64,000 nucleotides of DNA. Source: an uncultured Bryobacteraceae bacterium. GTDB taxonomy: Bacteria > Acidobacteriota > Terriglobia > Bryobacterales > Bryobacteraceae. The stretch lies in assembly GCA_937924525.1 (NCBI GenBank), contig CALDSU010000012.1:55390-119389 (forward strand). Reading direction: 5' to 3'. Under the pieces are notes generated by a model. That model made no database searches and was not told where the DNA came from. It worked only from the letters and a program-made list of their open reading frames with translations. Below are positions 25,201-34,954 of the stretch, in pieces (the stretch's first letter is position 1; each line of letters opens with the position of its first letter). A program made the position numbers and the translations under genes.

Positions 25201-26144
25201 TGCTGGAAGGGCTGCTCACCGAACAGCCGAACCCCGCTTCGGCAGGCATCGACGCCAAATCCACCATCGAAATCCTCCGCATCATCAATGAGGAGGATCA
25301 CAAGGTCGCCACCGCGGTAGCGGCCGAGATTCCACGCATCGCCCAGGCCGTCGACGCGATCGTGGAGGCGCTGCAACAGGGAGGCCGCCTCTTTTATATC
25401 GGCGCGGGCACCAGTGGACGCCTGGGGGTGCTGGATGCGTCCGAGTGCGCGCCGACATTCGGCGTGTCCGCGGAAACGGTGCAGGGCATCATCGCCGGCG
25501 GCGAGCGGGCGCTATCGGCCTCGACCGAAGCCTCCGAGGACGACCCCGGGGCTGGGGCCGCCGACTTGCGGGCCCGCGGCTTCGCCGCCCGCGACGTGCT
25601 GTGCGGCATCGCGGCCAGCGGCCGTACCCCGTACGTGCTCGGCGCCGTCGCAGCGGCCCGCGAACTGGGCGCCCTCACCATCGGCATCTCTTGCACCCCG
25701 GACTCCGAGCTTGCGCGCCGCGTCGATATCTCCATCGCGCCGCTGACCGGCCCCGAGGTCGTCGCCGGCTCCACCCGTCTCAAAGCCGGCACCGCGACCA
25801 AACTGGTGCTCAACATGTTGACCACCGCCGCCTTTATTCGCCGCGGATATGTGTTCGGGAACCTGATGGTGAACGTTCAGCCCCGCAATTCGAAACTGAT
25901 CGACCGCGCCTGCCGTATTGTCGCCGCCGCGGTCCCGGTCGCCCGCGAGCAAGCCGAACGGCTGCTGGAGGCGGCCGGCCTTGACGTCCGGGTCGCGGTG
26001 GTGATGGGCAGAACCGGCTTGAGCCGCCCGGCGGCCGCCGGTCTGCTCGAGCGGGCGGGGGGCCGCGTCTCGGCCGCCCTCGCGGCGTACGTCGCTGGCA
26101 ACCGCGACACGCCTCATCTTGCGGGAGAGTCCTCGTTACAATGA
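25200..26144 (+). CDS. murQ: N-acetylmuramic acid 6-phosphate etherase
   Basis: MurQ (314 residues) cleaves the lactyl ether of MurNAc-6-phosphate to GlcNAc-6-phosphate and D-lactate in cell-wall recycling. It has the SIS-domain fold with GRLFYIGAGTSGRLGVLDASECAPTFG (the conserved GTSGRLG and ECPPTFG-like motif), SGRTPYVLGA, and GPEVVAGSTRLKAGTATKLVLNMLTT. The ATG at 25200 overlaps the stop of the preceding gene by one base and is chosen over the longer antisense-containing frame. A YggS-family gene follows 6 bases later. GlcNAc kinase/phosphotransferase genes are not seen in the window. Confidence 0.94.
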   Translation: MLEGLLTEQPNPASAGIDAKSTIEILRIINEEDHKVATAVAAEIPRIAQAVDAIVEALQQGGRLFYIGAGTSGRLGVLDASECAPTFGVSAETVQGIIAGGERALSASTEASEDDPGAGAADLRARGFAARDVLCGIAASGRTPYVLGAVAAARELGALTIGISCTPDSELARRVDISIAPLTGPEVVAGSTRLKAGTATKLVLNMLTTAAFIRRGYVFGNLMVNVQPRNSKLIDRACRIVAAAVPVAREQAERLLEAAGLDVRVAVVMGRTGLSRPAAAGLLERAGGRVSAALAAYVAGNRDTPHLAGESSLQ

Positions 26145-26150
26145 GAAGCG

Positions 26151-26834
26151 TTGAACCCTGATGTTGCAAGCGAGATGGCGCGGCGTGTGGCGGCGGTCTG
26201 CGCCCGCGTGCGGCAAGCCGCGGAACGGGCGGGCCGGGATGCGTCGGCCATCCGGCTCGTGGCGGTGACCAAACTTTTCCCTGCTTCCGTCGTTCGCGAA
26301 GCTTACGCGCTGGGCTTGCGGGAGTTCGGCGAGAACTACGTCCAGGAGTTCGAAGGAAAAGCGCCGGAACTCGCGGACCTCTCCGCCGCGCGCTTCCACC
26401 TGATCGGCCACTTGCAGTCCAACAAGACCCGCCGAGCCGCCGGGTTGTTCCACGTGATCGACGCAGTGGACTCGCCCAAGCTCGCGCGCCGGTTGCAAGA
26501 GGCGGCCACGCGTCCGTTGGACGTCAAGATCGAGGTCAAACTCAGCGAGGAGGCATCCAAACAGGGGGCTTCGCCGGAGCAGTTGCCGGAGCTGATCGCG
26601 GCCATTCGGGAATGCTCCCGCCTGCGCCTGACCGGGCTCTTGACCATGCCGCCGTGGACGGATGACCCGGAAGCATCCCGTCCGTATTTCCGCCGCCTGC
26701 GCGAGCTGGCCGGGCGCTACGACCTGCCGGAATTGTCCATGGGCATGTCACACGATCTGGAAGTGGCGGTTGAGGAAGGCGCCACCGAAGTGCGGATTGG
26801 CACGGCGCTGTTTGGGGAAAGGATGCGCGCCTGA
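26151..26834 (+). CDS. YggS/PLPBP family pyridoxal phosphate-binding protein
   Basis: This 227-residue PLP-homeostasis protein of the YggS family binds PLP on Lys41 (RLVAVTKLFP). Other signatures are GLREFGENYVQEFEGK, RFHLIGHLQSNKTR and, at the C-terminus, LSMGMSHDLEVAVEEGATEVRIGTALFGER. The protein has no known catalytic reaction and keeps free PLP and amino-acid metabolism balanced. Start is a TTG at 26151; an in-frame ATG 8 codons later (26175) is the alternative. It sits between murQ and the glycosyltransferase, and all appear to be one operon. Confidence 0.93.
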   Translation: MNPDVASEMARRVAAVCARVRQAAERAGRDASAIRLVAVTKLFPASVVREAYALGLREFGENYVQEFEGKAPELADLSAARFHLIGHLQSNKTRRAAGLFHVIDAVDSPKLARRLQEAATRPLDVKIEVKLSEEASKQGASPEQLPELIAAIRECSRLRLTGLLTMPPWTDDPEASRPYFRRLRELAGRYDLPELSMGMSHDLEVAVEEGATEVRIGTALFGERMRA

Positions 26835-26842
26835 AAGTTGGA

Positions 26843-27940
26843 GTGTTCGCGCCGTGGCCGCCCGCGCGCACCGGCATCGCGGACTACGCCGCGGCTCAGC
26901 TTGCCGCATTACGGCGCACCGCGGGTCCGCACACGGCGGAGGCGGATCCCGCGACCTGCGACGCCGCGCTCTACCATCTGGGCAATCATCCGCTGCACGC
27001 GCGCATCTACGCCCGCGCGTTGCGGGAGCCGGGGGTAGTGGTTTTGCACGACGCGCTGCTCCAGCACTTCTACCTCGGCACGCTCGGTCCGGAAGAGTAC
27101 GTCCGGGAGTTCGTCTACAACTATGGCTCCTGGCACGAAGATCTGGCGAGAGAACTCTACCGGTCGCAAGCCGCTTCCGGTCTGCGGGCGGAAATCTACC
27201 GCTATCCGATGTTGAAGCGCGTGGCGGAAACCGCCCGCGCGGTGGTGGTGCACAATCGCGCGGCGGCGCGCCTGGTCCGCGAGCACGCACCCGGGGCGTG
27301 CGTCGTCGAGATCCCGCATCTGTGGCAGCCGCCGGCGCACCTGCCTGGGGTGGCCGAGGCGCTTCGCTTCCGGCAAGCCCGGGGCATCCCGCCCGCTGCC
27401 TGGTTGGTCGGCCTGTTCGGGCACCTGCGCGAATCGAAACGCGTGGAACCGGCGCTCGCGGCCTTTCCCGCGGTGCGCGCCGCTTTCCCGGACCTGTATT
27501 TGTTGGTGGCGGGCGCCGCAGTGTCGGTGGACCTGCCCAGGGCTGTCGCCCCCTTGCTGGCGCAAGAGGGCGTCGTCCGCCTTGGTTACTTGGAAGAGTC
27601 CGAGTTCTGGCTGGCGGCGGCCGCGTGCGACGCCGCGCTGAACCTGCGCGCGCCCAGCGCGGGGGAAACCAGCGGCATCACCATCCGGTTGATGGGCCTC
27701 GGGAAGCCAGTCGTGGTAAGCGATACCGAGGAGAACGCCGCATTTGCCGAGACGGCTTGTGTCCGCGTCCGCACCGGTTTGGCGGAGCGCGCCCATCTGG
27801 CGGAAGTGCTGCGGTTTCTGGCAGGCTGTCGCGCCGATGCGGAGGAAATCGGCCGCCGGGCGCGCGCCTATGTCGAGTGCGTCCACGGCGCGGAGGAAAC
27901 CGCGCGCGCACTTTGGAAAGTTTTGACCGCGCGTTGCTGA
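26843..27940 (+). CDS. Glycosyltransferase family 4-like protein
   Basis: This 365-residue protein has the GT-B fold of GT4 enzymes. The N-terminal half reads FAPWPPARTGIADYAAAQ, the C-terminal domain opens with LVGLFGHLRESKRVEPAL, and the sugar-nucleotide site is near GETSGITIRLMGLGKPVVVSDTEENAAF. A GTG at 26843 or a CTG at 26831 (in the same frame, giving LKVGVFAPWPP, more like the usual start) could begin the protein. It is cytosolic with no membrane segment. The donor and acceptor are unknown. It is the last gene of the plus-strand murQ run and convergent with the MFS gene. Confidence 0.82.
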   Translation: MFAPWPPARTGIADYAAAQLAALRRTAGPHTAEADPATCDAALYHLGNHPLHARIYARALREPGVVVLHDALLQHFYLGTLGPEEYVREFVYNYGSWHEDLARELYRSQAASGLRAEIYRYPMLKRVAETARAVVVHNRAAARLVREHAPGACVVEIPHLWQPPAHLPGVAEALRFRQARGIPPAAWLVGLFGHLRESKRVEPALAAFPAVRAAFPDLYLLVAGAAVSVDLPRAVAPLLAQEGVVRLGYLEESEFWLAAAACDAALNLRAPSAGETSGITIRLMGLGKPVVVSDTEENAAFAETACVRVRTGLAERAHLAEVLRFLAGCRADAEEIGRRARAYVECVHGAEETARALWKVLTARC

Positions 27941-27970
27941 ACTCGCCTTCGAAGGCTGCCGTTGACGAGG

Positions 27971-29245
27971 CTAGTGCCGGGAGGCCGTCTCCCGCGGCGC
28001 CGGCTTCTCCGTCGGGTCTGCAATTGTCGGCTTCGACGGCAGCAGCACAATGGCCACGGCGCCGATGAAAGCGAGCAGGAAGATGAAGTTCAGCGCGAAT
28101 CCGTAACCGCCGTGATGGTCATGCAGCACGGAAACCAGATACGGGAACCAGGTCTGCCCGATGGTGTCGGTGGGCAGAATAATCGCCATGGCGCGGGCGA
28201 GCGTGTTGACGCCGAACTGCTCGGCCGCCATCAGCGGGATCAACATGTAGTCCGCGCCCATCCCGAAACCGAACAGGATGGAGAATACATAAACCATCTC
28301 CGGTGATTCCGGCCTGACCAGGAGCAGCAGGGGAATCGTGCCGGCCACTAACGCGTAGGTGCCCGTCATCACCCATTTCTTCGGGAAACGGTCGGCCAGC
28401 CAGCCCATGAACACCCGCCCCAGGACGCTCGACCATAGAATGTAAAGCGTTGCATCGCTGAACAGCGTGTTCAGGGCCTCCTGGTCGGTGAAGCCCTGCT
28501 CCTTGAAAACGAATTTCATGTGCTGGTTGATCGAACCGATGGCGCCGATCGAGCAGGCGCTGCCCACCACCAGCAGCCAGAAAGCGGGGCGGTGTAGCAA
28601 CGCCCGGAACGCCTGGGGCGCGGCGCGCACTTCGGCATGCTCCACCAGGTCGCCGTCGGGCTGCTGGCCCATCTCCGCCGGCCGGTCGCGCATGATGAAC
28701 AGCGCGATGGGCCACGTCAGCAGCAACAGGAAACCCATGGCCATCAGCGCGCCCTGAAACCCCAGCGCGTCCGTCAGGGGCTTGGCGATCAGCTTGGCCG
28801 AAATCCCGCCGAAGACGCCGACGCCGAGATAGGTCGCGGCCATGGCTTTGCCGCGATGCCGGCGGAACCACTGCGAGATGATCACCTGGTGGGGAATGGG
28901 TCCGGACAGGATGTAGCCCGTCATGTAAATCAGCCAGTAGCCGTAATAAAGCCAGAGGCTGCCCTGCATCGTCGCGAAACCGAGGTAGGCGAGCGCGGTC
29001 ATCCCGGTGCCGACCACGATCAACTTGCGCGGACTGTACCGGTGCACGAGCAGCGGACCGACCCACAAGGTCAGCGTCGCGGCGAGGGGGAAGCCGAAAG
29101 TCAGATCCGGGCGCGACCAACCGAATGTCTTCTCGTAATAGTCGTAGAAAAACGGCATGGCGTAATACGGCACGCCCACCGCCAGACCGAACGTGAAGAA
29201 CGCCGCAATGGAGATCCACCACCCGTAGAACTTGCGCGTTTGCAT
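27971..29245 (-). CDS. MFS transporter (OFA/oxalate-formate antiporter-like)
   Basis: This 424-residue protein has about 12 membrane segments, starting WWISIAAFFTFGLAVGVPYYAMPFFYDYY. An MFS loop motif with Arg/Lys in QWFRRHRGKAMAATYLGVGVFGGISAK follows helix 4, and GRVFMGWLADRFPKKWVM follows helix 8. This is the monocarboxylate/OFA-like branch of the family. The substrate cannot be inferred beyond organic anions. The C-terminal tail is Pro/Glu-rich. The gene is 18 bases downstream of the maf stop on the same strand, and formate dehydrogenase genes lie divergent nearby. A formate or oxalate link is possible but only by proximity. Confidence 0.8.
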   Translation of the reverse strand: MQTRKFYGWWISIAAFFTFGLAVGVPYYAMPFFYDYYEKTFGWSRPDLTFGFPLAATLTLWVGPLLVHRYSPRKLIVVGTGMTALAYLGFATMQGSLWLYYGYWLIYMTGYILSGPIPHQVIISQWFRRHRGKAMAATYLGVGVFGGISAKLIAKPLTDALGFQGALMAMGFLLLLTWPIALFIMRDRPAEMGQQPDGDLVEHAEVRAAPQAFRALLHRPAFWLLVVGSACSIGAIGSINQHMKFVFKEQGFTDQEALNTLFSDATLYILWSSVLGRVFMGWLADRFPKKWVMTGTYALVAGTIPLLLLVRPESPEMVYVFSILFGFGMGADYMLIPLMAAEQFGVNTLARAMAIILPTDTIGQTWFPYLVSVLHDHHGGYGFALNFIFLLAFIGAVAIVLLPSKPTIADPTEKPAPRETASRH

Positions 29246-29263
29246 GGTGAAGCCCCATTTATA

Positions 29264-29824
29264 TCACGAGGTATCCGCCGTTCGCCGCAGGTGCCGGTAG
29301 ACGAGGGAAACCGGCAGGCCCATCACGTTGTAATAACACCCTTCGATCCGGTCCACAAACTTCGACGCCAGCCCTTGAATGCCGTAGCCGCCGGCCTTGT
29401 CCCAGGGCTCGCCGGACGCAATGTAGGCCGCGATCTCCGCGGGCGAAAGGTGGAGGAACCACACCCGGCTGACCGCCGCGTCCACCACTTCGAGACCGGC
29501 GCCCAGCAGGCAGATGCCCGTCCAGACCTCGTGCGCGCGTCCGGCCAGGCGCGACAGCATCCGGGTGGCCTCCGCCGGGTCTTCCGGCTTGCCGAGAATC
29601 TCGCCCTCCAGCACCACTGTGGTGTCGGCAGCCAGGACCGTTTCGCCGGCGCCGCGGGGCGTCGCCAGCGCTTTCTCGCGCGCCAGGCGGCGCACGTACG
29701 CCTCGGGGGACTCGCCCGCGCGCACAGTTTCGTCCACGCCGTGCGCCGGGCGCACGACAAACTCGAAGCCCGCATTGGCGAGAATCTCCCGTCGGCGCGG
29801 GGAGGAGGAAGCCAGTACCAGCAA
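29264..29824 (-). CDS. maf: Maf-type nucleotide pyrophosphatase
   Basis: This 186-residue Maf protein hydrolyses non-canonical or methylated nucleoside triphosphates and affects septum formation. Conserved motifs are LASSSPRRREILANAGFEF (SxSPRR), DETVRAGESPEAYVRRLAREKA, VLAADTTVVLEGEILGKPED and GGYGIQGLASKFVDRIEGCYYNVMGLPV. The start is a TTG at 29824, which gives the canonical N-terminus directly. It is divergent from the formate dehydrogenase genes (gap 87 bases), so a bidirectional promoter is expected between 29825 and 29911. Confidence 0.92.
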   Translation of the reverse strand: MLVLASSSPRRREILANAGFEFVVRPAHGVDETVRAGESPEAYVRRLAREKALATPRGAGETVLAADTTVVLEGEILGKPEDPAEATRMLSRLAGRAHEVWTGICLLGAGLEVVDAAVSRVWFLHLSPAEIAAYIASGEPWDKAGGYGIQGLASKFVDRIEGCYYNVMGLPVSLVYRHLRRTADTS

Positions 29825-29911
29825 CTTCTATTACAGCATGCAGCGGCCTCGCGCCAGGCCCGGCCTCCCCGGAGTTGACCACCTTGCGCGCTGCGTGTTA
29901 GAACACCTGGC

Positions 29912-32900
29912 ATGGCCCGGGATGTTTCGCGGCGCGGCTTTGTCGCCAAGGGCGCGGCGGCAGCCGCCACGGCGTTTGGTTTTGACCTGCGCCCGGCGCA
30001 GGCGTCCGTGCGCGAGTTGAAGATCTCGCGCACCACGCAAACGCACAGTGTGTGCCCGTACTGCGCGGTGGGGTGCAGCGTAGTGATCCACACGCTCGGC
30101 GATAAAGCGCATAACGTCAAACCCGCCGTAGTCCACATCGAGGGCGACCCGGAGAGCCCCGTCAATCGCGGCACGCTGTGTCCCAAGGGCATTTCACTCA
30201 AGGAGTTCGTCACCAGCGACCGCCGGCTGACCAGGGTGCTCTATCGCGCGCCCGGCGCCGCCGACTGGAAGACCATCTCCTGGGACGAGGCGTTCGCCCG
30301 GATGGCGCGCGCCATCAAGAATGCGCGCGACGCGGGATTTGAGGAAACGGACGAGCAGGGCCGCACCGTCAACCGTCTCCGCAACGTCGCGATGATCGGC
30401 GGTTGCACCGACACCAACGAGATCAATTACCTGCTCAGCAAGTTCCGCTTCGGCCTCGGCATTCTGCCGTACGAGAACCAGAGCCGGCTTTGACACGGCC
30501 CCACGGTGGCCAGTTTGGCCGCCACGTTTGGCAGAGGCGCCATGACGAACGGCTGGACGGACGTCGCCAACGCCGATGTCGTGCTGGTGATGGGGGGCAA
30601 CCCGGCCGAAAATCACCCGGTCGGTTTCCGCTTCGTGATGCAGGCCCGTTTGCAGCGCAAAGCCAAACTGGTGTGCGTGGACCCGCGTTTCAGCCGCACC
30701 GCGGCGGTGAGCGACTGTTACGTGCCCATCCGCTCCGGCACCGACATCGCGTTTCTGGGCGGGCTGATCCACTATGCGCTGTCCACCGGGAAGTTCCAAA
30801 GGGAGTACGTGCGCCAGCACACCAACGCATCTTTTCTCATCAGGGAGGGCTTCGGTTTCGAGGACGGCCACTTTTCCGGCTGGGATGAGGCCAAAGACAA
30901 CTACCACCGGGACACCTGGCAGTACGAAGTCGACGGGCAGGGTTACGCCAAGATCGATCCCACCCTGGAGCACCCCCGCTCGGTGTTCCAGTTGATGAAA
31001 AAACACTACGCTCGCTACACGCCCGAAAAGGTCAGCGAGATCTGCGGCTGCACGGTGGACGAATTCCGGAAGGCGGCGGAAATGGTCACCATCGCCGCCG
31101 CGGAGGACAAGTCCGGAACGGTGCTCTATGCGCTGGGATGGACGCAGCATTCGCACGCGGTTCAGTTGATTCACGCGGCGGCGATGTTCCAGCTATTGAT
31201 GGGGAACATCGGGATGCCGGGCGGCGGGGTGAATGCGCAGCGCGGCCACGCCAATATCCAGGGCTCGACGGACATGGGCGCCTGGAATATGCTGCCCGGC
31301 TACCTGAAGATTCCCCGCGCGCACTGGGCCACGCTGGATGACTACCTGAAGGCGAATACCCCCGGAAAACTGCGGCCCGACTCGCTCAACTATTGGGGCA
31401 ACACCCCCAAGTTCATGGTCAGCCTGCTGAAGGCGTACTACGGCGAGCGCGCCACCAGGGCGAACGGCTTCGGGTACGAGTGGCTGCCGAAAGCAGGCGA
31501 GGCCGACAACCACGGCTGGGGCTTCTTCTTCGACAGGATGTACGCCGGGAAGATGGACGGGCTGATTTCGTTTGGCATGAACCCGGTGGCCAACGGTCCG
31601 AACACCGCCAAGATGATCGCGGCGCTCTCCAGGTTGAAATGGTTGATCGTCGCCGAGAACTTCGAAACGGAAACCGCGGCCTTCTGGAAGGCCAAGCCGC
31701 TGGCCGGCCAGTATTACCCCGCGGCGGCGGACCCGGCCGCGATCCCCACGGAAGTCTTCCTGCTGCCCGCCTCGTGTTTCGCGGAAAAGGATGGGGCCTT
31801 TGTCAATTCTTCCCGCTGGCTGCAATGGAAGGAAGCCGCCCTCGATCCGCCCGGCGACGCCCTGCGCGATCAGGAGATCATCGCCCGGCTGTTTCTGAAA
31901 ATCCGCGAGCTTTACGAAAAAGAAGGCGGCAAAGGCGCGGCGTCCCTGCTCAATATGAGCTGGAACTACGCCACCCCGGGACTTCCTTCGCTCCGAGAGG
32001 TGGCGCGGGAAGTCAACGGACGCGACCTGACCACGGGCAAACAACTCAACGGCTTCGGCGAATTGAAAGACGACGGCTCGACGTCGTGCGGCAACTGGAT
32101 CTATTCGGGTTCGTGGACGGAAGCCGGCAACCAGATGGCGCGCCGCGGGCAGGAAGACCCTACCGGCCTGGGCCTTTACCCCGAGTGGAGTTGGAGTTGG
32201 CCGGCCAACCGGCGCATCTTATATAACCGCGCCTCGGTCGACCGGGAAGGGAAGCCTTGGGACGCCTCGCGGGCGCCGGTCCGCTGGGACGGCGCCCGCT
32301 GGGTCGGCGATACGATCGACTTCAAGAGTGACGCCGCCCCCGGCGACTTCAGCGCCTTCATCATGCTCCCCGAAGGCGTCGCCAAGTTCTTTACGCCGGA
32401 CCTAGTGGAGGGGCCGTTCCCCGAACATTACGAGCCCGCCGAATCGCCCGTGGAGAACCCGCTCCACCCGCGCGTCAGTTTCAACCCCCTGGGCAAGGTG
32501 TTCACGAGCGACCGCGACGCGCTCGGCACGTCGAAGGACTACCCGTACGTCGGCATCACCTACCGCCTGACGGAGCACTTCCACTATTGGACCAAGCATA
32601 CGGCCGGCAGTTCGCAATTGCAGTCCAACTTTTTCGTAGAAGTGCCGGACGAACTGGCGCGGGAGAAGAAGATCAAGAGCGGCGACCGGGTGCGCGTGAC
32701 CTCCGCGCGCGGCAAGGTGGAGGGCCCGGCCCTGGTCACCAAACGCATTCGTCCGCTGACCGTAAACGGCAAGACGGTTTACCAGGTGGGGCTGCCCATC
32801 CACTGGGGCTTTGCCGGACGGGTGTCCGGCCCGCTGATCAACAACCTGACCCCTTCGGTGTACGATCCCAATTCGGGCACTCCCGAGTACAAGGGCTTTC

Positions 32901-32923
32901 TGGTCAACCTGGAGAAAGCGTAG
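29912..32923 (+). CDS. fdnG: Formate dehydrogenase alpha subunit, selenocysteine-containing (FdnG-like)
   Basis: This is the 1003-residue molybdopterin enzyme that oxidises formate, with one selenocysteine. A Tat signal (SRRGFVAKGAAAAATAFGF) and the [4Fe-4S] motif C-x2-C-x3-C (SVCPYCAVGC...LCPKG) come first. At residue 194 an in-frame TGA (30491-30493) lies in the context QSRLUHGPTVASLAATFGRGAMTNGW, the conserved active site of FdnG/FdoG, so it is read as selenocysteine, not stop. Beyond it, MGGNPAENHPVGF and the MopB C-terminal domain are intact. A SECIS-like hairpin follows the TGA at once. Frame and length fit the family, and fdnH and fdnI follow without gaps. The native enzyme should be periplasm-facing and membrane-bound. 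selA/B/C are not in this window. Confidence 0.95.
30491..30530 (+). promoter_or_regulatory. Selenocysteine UGA codon and bacterial SECIS-like hairpin
   Basis: TGA at 30491-30493 is followed within 15 bases by a potential hairpin. GGCC at about 30509-30512 pairs with GGCC at 30518-30521 around a loop AGTTT, and flanking bases add further pairing. The position, just after the UGA with a small T-containing apical loop, is that of bacterial SECIS elements in fdn/fdh genes recognised by SelB. The exact fold was not computed. Confidence 0.75.
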
Positions 32924-33712
32924 ATGCAGACGGTCGCCAAACTCATCGACACGACCCTTTGCATCGGTTGCAAGGCTTGCGAACTGGCGTGCCAGGAATG
33001 GAACGACCAGGAATTCACACTGGGCGTTTTTCAGGGCACCTACCAGACCATGCCGGACCTGGCGCACAATTTCTGGAACCTGATCAAGTTCAACGAGCGG
33101 GAAACCGCCGGCGGCATGTCCTGGCTGATGACCAAGTATCAGTGCATGCACTGCGCCGACCCCGGCTGTCTCCGCGCCTGTCCGGCGCCCGGGGCCATTG
33201 TTCAGCTCAGAAACGGCATCGTCGACTTCAACCACGACCACTGCATCGGCTGCGGTTATTGCATCACGGGCTGCCCCTTCGACGTGCCGCGCCTGAGCCC
33301 CGCCACCAAGAAGGTATACAAGTGCTCGTTGTGTTCCGACCGTACCGCGGTGGGTTTGTCGCCCGCGTGCATCAAGACCTGCCCGACCAACTGCCTGACG
33401 TTCGGCGCGCGGGATGAGCTGTTGCGCAAAGCCGAATCGCGCGCGGAACAATTGCGGGCCGATGGTCACGCGCAGGCCGGCGTATATAATCCGCAAGGCG
33501 TGGGCGGTACGAATGTGCTCTACGTCCTGAAAGACGCGACCGAACCGGAGGCGCACGGCCTGCCCAAGGATCCCACGATCCCGCTGAGCGTCGCGCTCTG
33601 GAAGGGACCGCTGAAGTGGCTGGGAACGCTCACGCTCGTCGGCGGCATTCTGGGGACATTCTTTCACTATGTCCGCTTCGGCCCGCGGACTTACGAAGGC
33701 CAGGAGAAGTAG
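32924..33712 (+). CDS. fdnH: Formate dehydrogenase iron-sulfur subunit (FdnH-like)
   Basis: This 262-residue ferredoxin-like electron-transfer subunit is joined head to tail with fdnG (its ATG follows the fdnG stop at once). It carries four cluster motifs: CIGCKACELACQEW, CMHCADPGCLRACPAPGA, CIGCGYCITGCPF and CSLCSDRTAVG...ACIKTCPT. The C-terminal segment WLGTLTLVGGILGTFFHYVRFGP is a single membrane anchor, as in E. coli FdnH. It passes electrons from FdnG to FdnI. The protein is shorter than the E. coli subunit but has the same order of motifs. Confidence 0.95.
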   Translation: MQTVAKLIDTTLCIGCKACELACQEWNDQEFTLGVFQGTYQTMPDLAHNFWNLIKFNERETAGGMSWLMTKYQCMHCADPGCLRACPAPGAIVQLRNGIVDFNHDHCIGCGYCITGCPFDVPRLSPATKKVYKCSLCSDRTAVGLSPACIKTCPTNCLTFGARDELLRKAESRAEQLRADGHAQAGVYNPQGVGGTNVLYVLKDATEPEAHGLPKDPTIPLSVALWKGPLKWLGTLTLVGGILGTFFHYVRFGPRTYEGQEK

Positions 33713-33715
33713 CCG

Positions 33716-34339
33716 ATGCCGCTCGAAACCGACCGCAAAATTCCGCGCTTTGACTTTGGCGAGCGGGCCGCGCACTGGATGGCGGCCATCAGTTTTCTGT
33801 ACGCGGCGCTGACGGGGCTGGCGCTCTGGTCGCACAAGCTATACTGGCTGGCGTTCGTGTTTGGCGGGGGCGCTACCGTGCGCGGGTGGCACCCGTGGGG
33901 CGGCGTCGTCTTTGCACTCGCCTTAGGGGTGATGTTTTCCCGCTGGGCGCGCCAGATGCGCCTCGACGCCGACGACCGGACGTGGTTACGACTCTCGCAC
34001 CGCTACATGGTGCACGACGAGAGTGGACTGCCGGAGGCCGGCCGCTTCAATGCCGGGCAGAAAATGTTGTTCTGGATGCAGTCCGCGCTGGCGCTGCTGC
34101 TGTTCGCCAGCGGGCTGGTGTTGTGGTGGCCGGAGATCATGCCACGCGCGTTGCGGCTGCTCGCCATCGTGGTCCATCCCGCAGCCGCCCTAGGGGCGAT
34201 CGGCGGCATCATCGTGCACATCTACATGGGGACGGCGGCCGTGCCGGAGGCCTTCCGCGGCATGATGCAGGGTTGGGTCCGGCCGGGCTGGGCGTTGTCC
34301 CACCACCCGCGGTGGTTCAAGGAGATCTCGCGGCATTGA
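33716..34339 (+). CDS. fdnI: Formate dehydrogenase cytochrome b subunit (FdnI-like)
   Basis: FdnI-type gamma subunit (207 residues) with four hydrophobic segments: RAAHWMAAISFLYAALTGLALW, WGGVVFALALGVMF, LFWMQSALALLLFASGLVLWW and AIVVHPAAALGAIGGIIVHIYMG. Histidines in these segments (such as ERAAHW and IIVHIYMG) are candidate heme b ligands. It anchors the complex and reduces quinone. It begins 3 bases after fdnH. Its TGA overlaps the fdhE TTG. Confidence 0.92.
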   Translation: MPLETDRKIPRFDFGERAAHWMAAISFLYAALTGLALWSHKLYWLAFVFGGGATVRGWHPWGGVVFALALGVMFSRWARQMRLDADDRTWLRLSHRYMVHDESGLPEAGRFNAGQKMLFWMQSALALLLFASGLVLWWPEIMPRALRLLAIVVHPAAALGAIGGIIVHIYMGTAAVPEAFRGMMQGWVRPGWALSHHPRWFKEISRH

Positions 34340-34947
34340 CCCGCGCCGAGCGCGCCCGACTGTTGGCGGAGCGGGTCCCGGCCGCGCGCGAAGCCCTCCT
34401 GTTCTACGCCGGGATCGCCGAATTCCGCGGCGGGCTGGAAGAGTTGCGCGCCCTGGTGCGGCGGATGGGCCCGCCGCTGCTGCGGGAACAGGCGGATGCG
34501 CTCGATCCCGCCCACCTTCCGCCGGACGGCTTTTTCGCCCGGGTCCTGCTCCGCCAGCAGCCTCCTGCTGCGCCCGCGCAACCTTCGTCCGGAAAATGCC
34601 CCCACTGTGGCGGGCTCCCGCAGGCGGGATCTCTGCGTCCCGCAGGCGATGGCCATGCGCTGCACCTGGTGTGTGGCGTCTGTCTGCGGGAATGGCCCTA
34701 TCCTCGCGCTCGCTGCCCCGCGTGTGGCCAAACCGAGGAAAGCCGGATCGCGCTGTACACCAATTCCCTGCTGGACCACGTGCAACTGCGCGTCTGCGAG
34801 GTTTGCCAACGGTATCTGCACGTAGTGCACTGCGGGCAGGACCCGCTTGCCATCCCCGATGTGGATGAAATCGCCGCCCTCCCCATGGATGTCTGGGCGC
34901 GGGAGCAGGGATGGGAGAAGGTTTGTCCGAACCTGATCGGGATCTGA
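34336..34947 (+). CDS. fdhE: Formate dehydrogenase accessory protein FdhE
   Basis: FdhE (203 residues) is needed for assembly of the Tat-exported respiratory formate dehydrogenases. It has the zinc/rubredoxin-like C-x2-C motifs CPHC, CGVC, CPAC and CEVC (roughly residues 88-160), with a following RYLHVVHC. The start is a TTG at 34336 that overlaps the fdnI stop (TTGA), the only sensible start in this frame; the open frame upstream is fdnI in another frame. Placement after fdnGHI is typical and supports the function. Confidence 0.9.
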   Translation: MTRAERARLLAERVPAAREALLFYAGIAEFRGGLEELRALVRRMGPPLLREQADALDPAHLPPDGFFARVLLRQQPPAAPAQPSSGKCPHCGGLPQAGSLRPAGDGHALHLVCGVCLREWPYPRARCPACGQTEESRIALYTNSLLDHVQLRVCEVCQRYLHVVHCGQDPLAIPDVDEIAALPMDVWAREQGWEKVCPNLIGI

Positions 34948-34954
34948 GCCGGTC

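Noticed and set aside
30491..30493. TGA apparently ending a short 193-residue formate dehydrogenase fragment
   Set aside because: The codon lies at the active-site Sec position with a SECIS-like hairpin, so it is read as selenocysteine and the gene is continuous.
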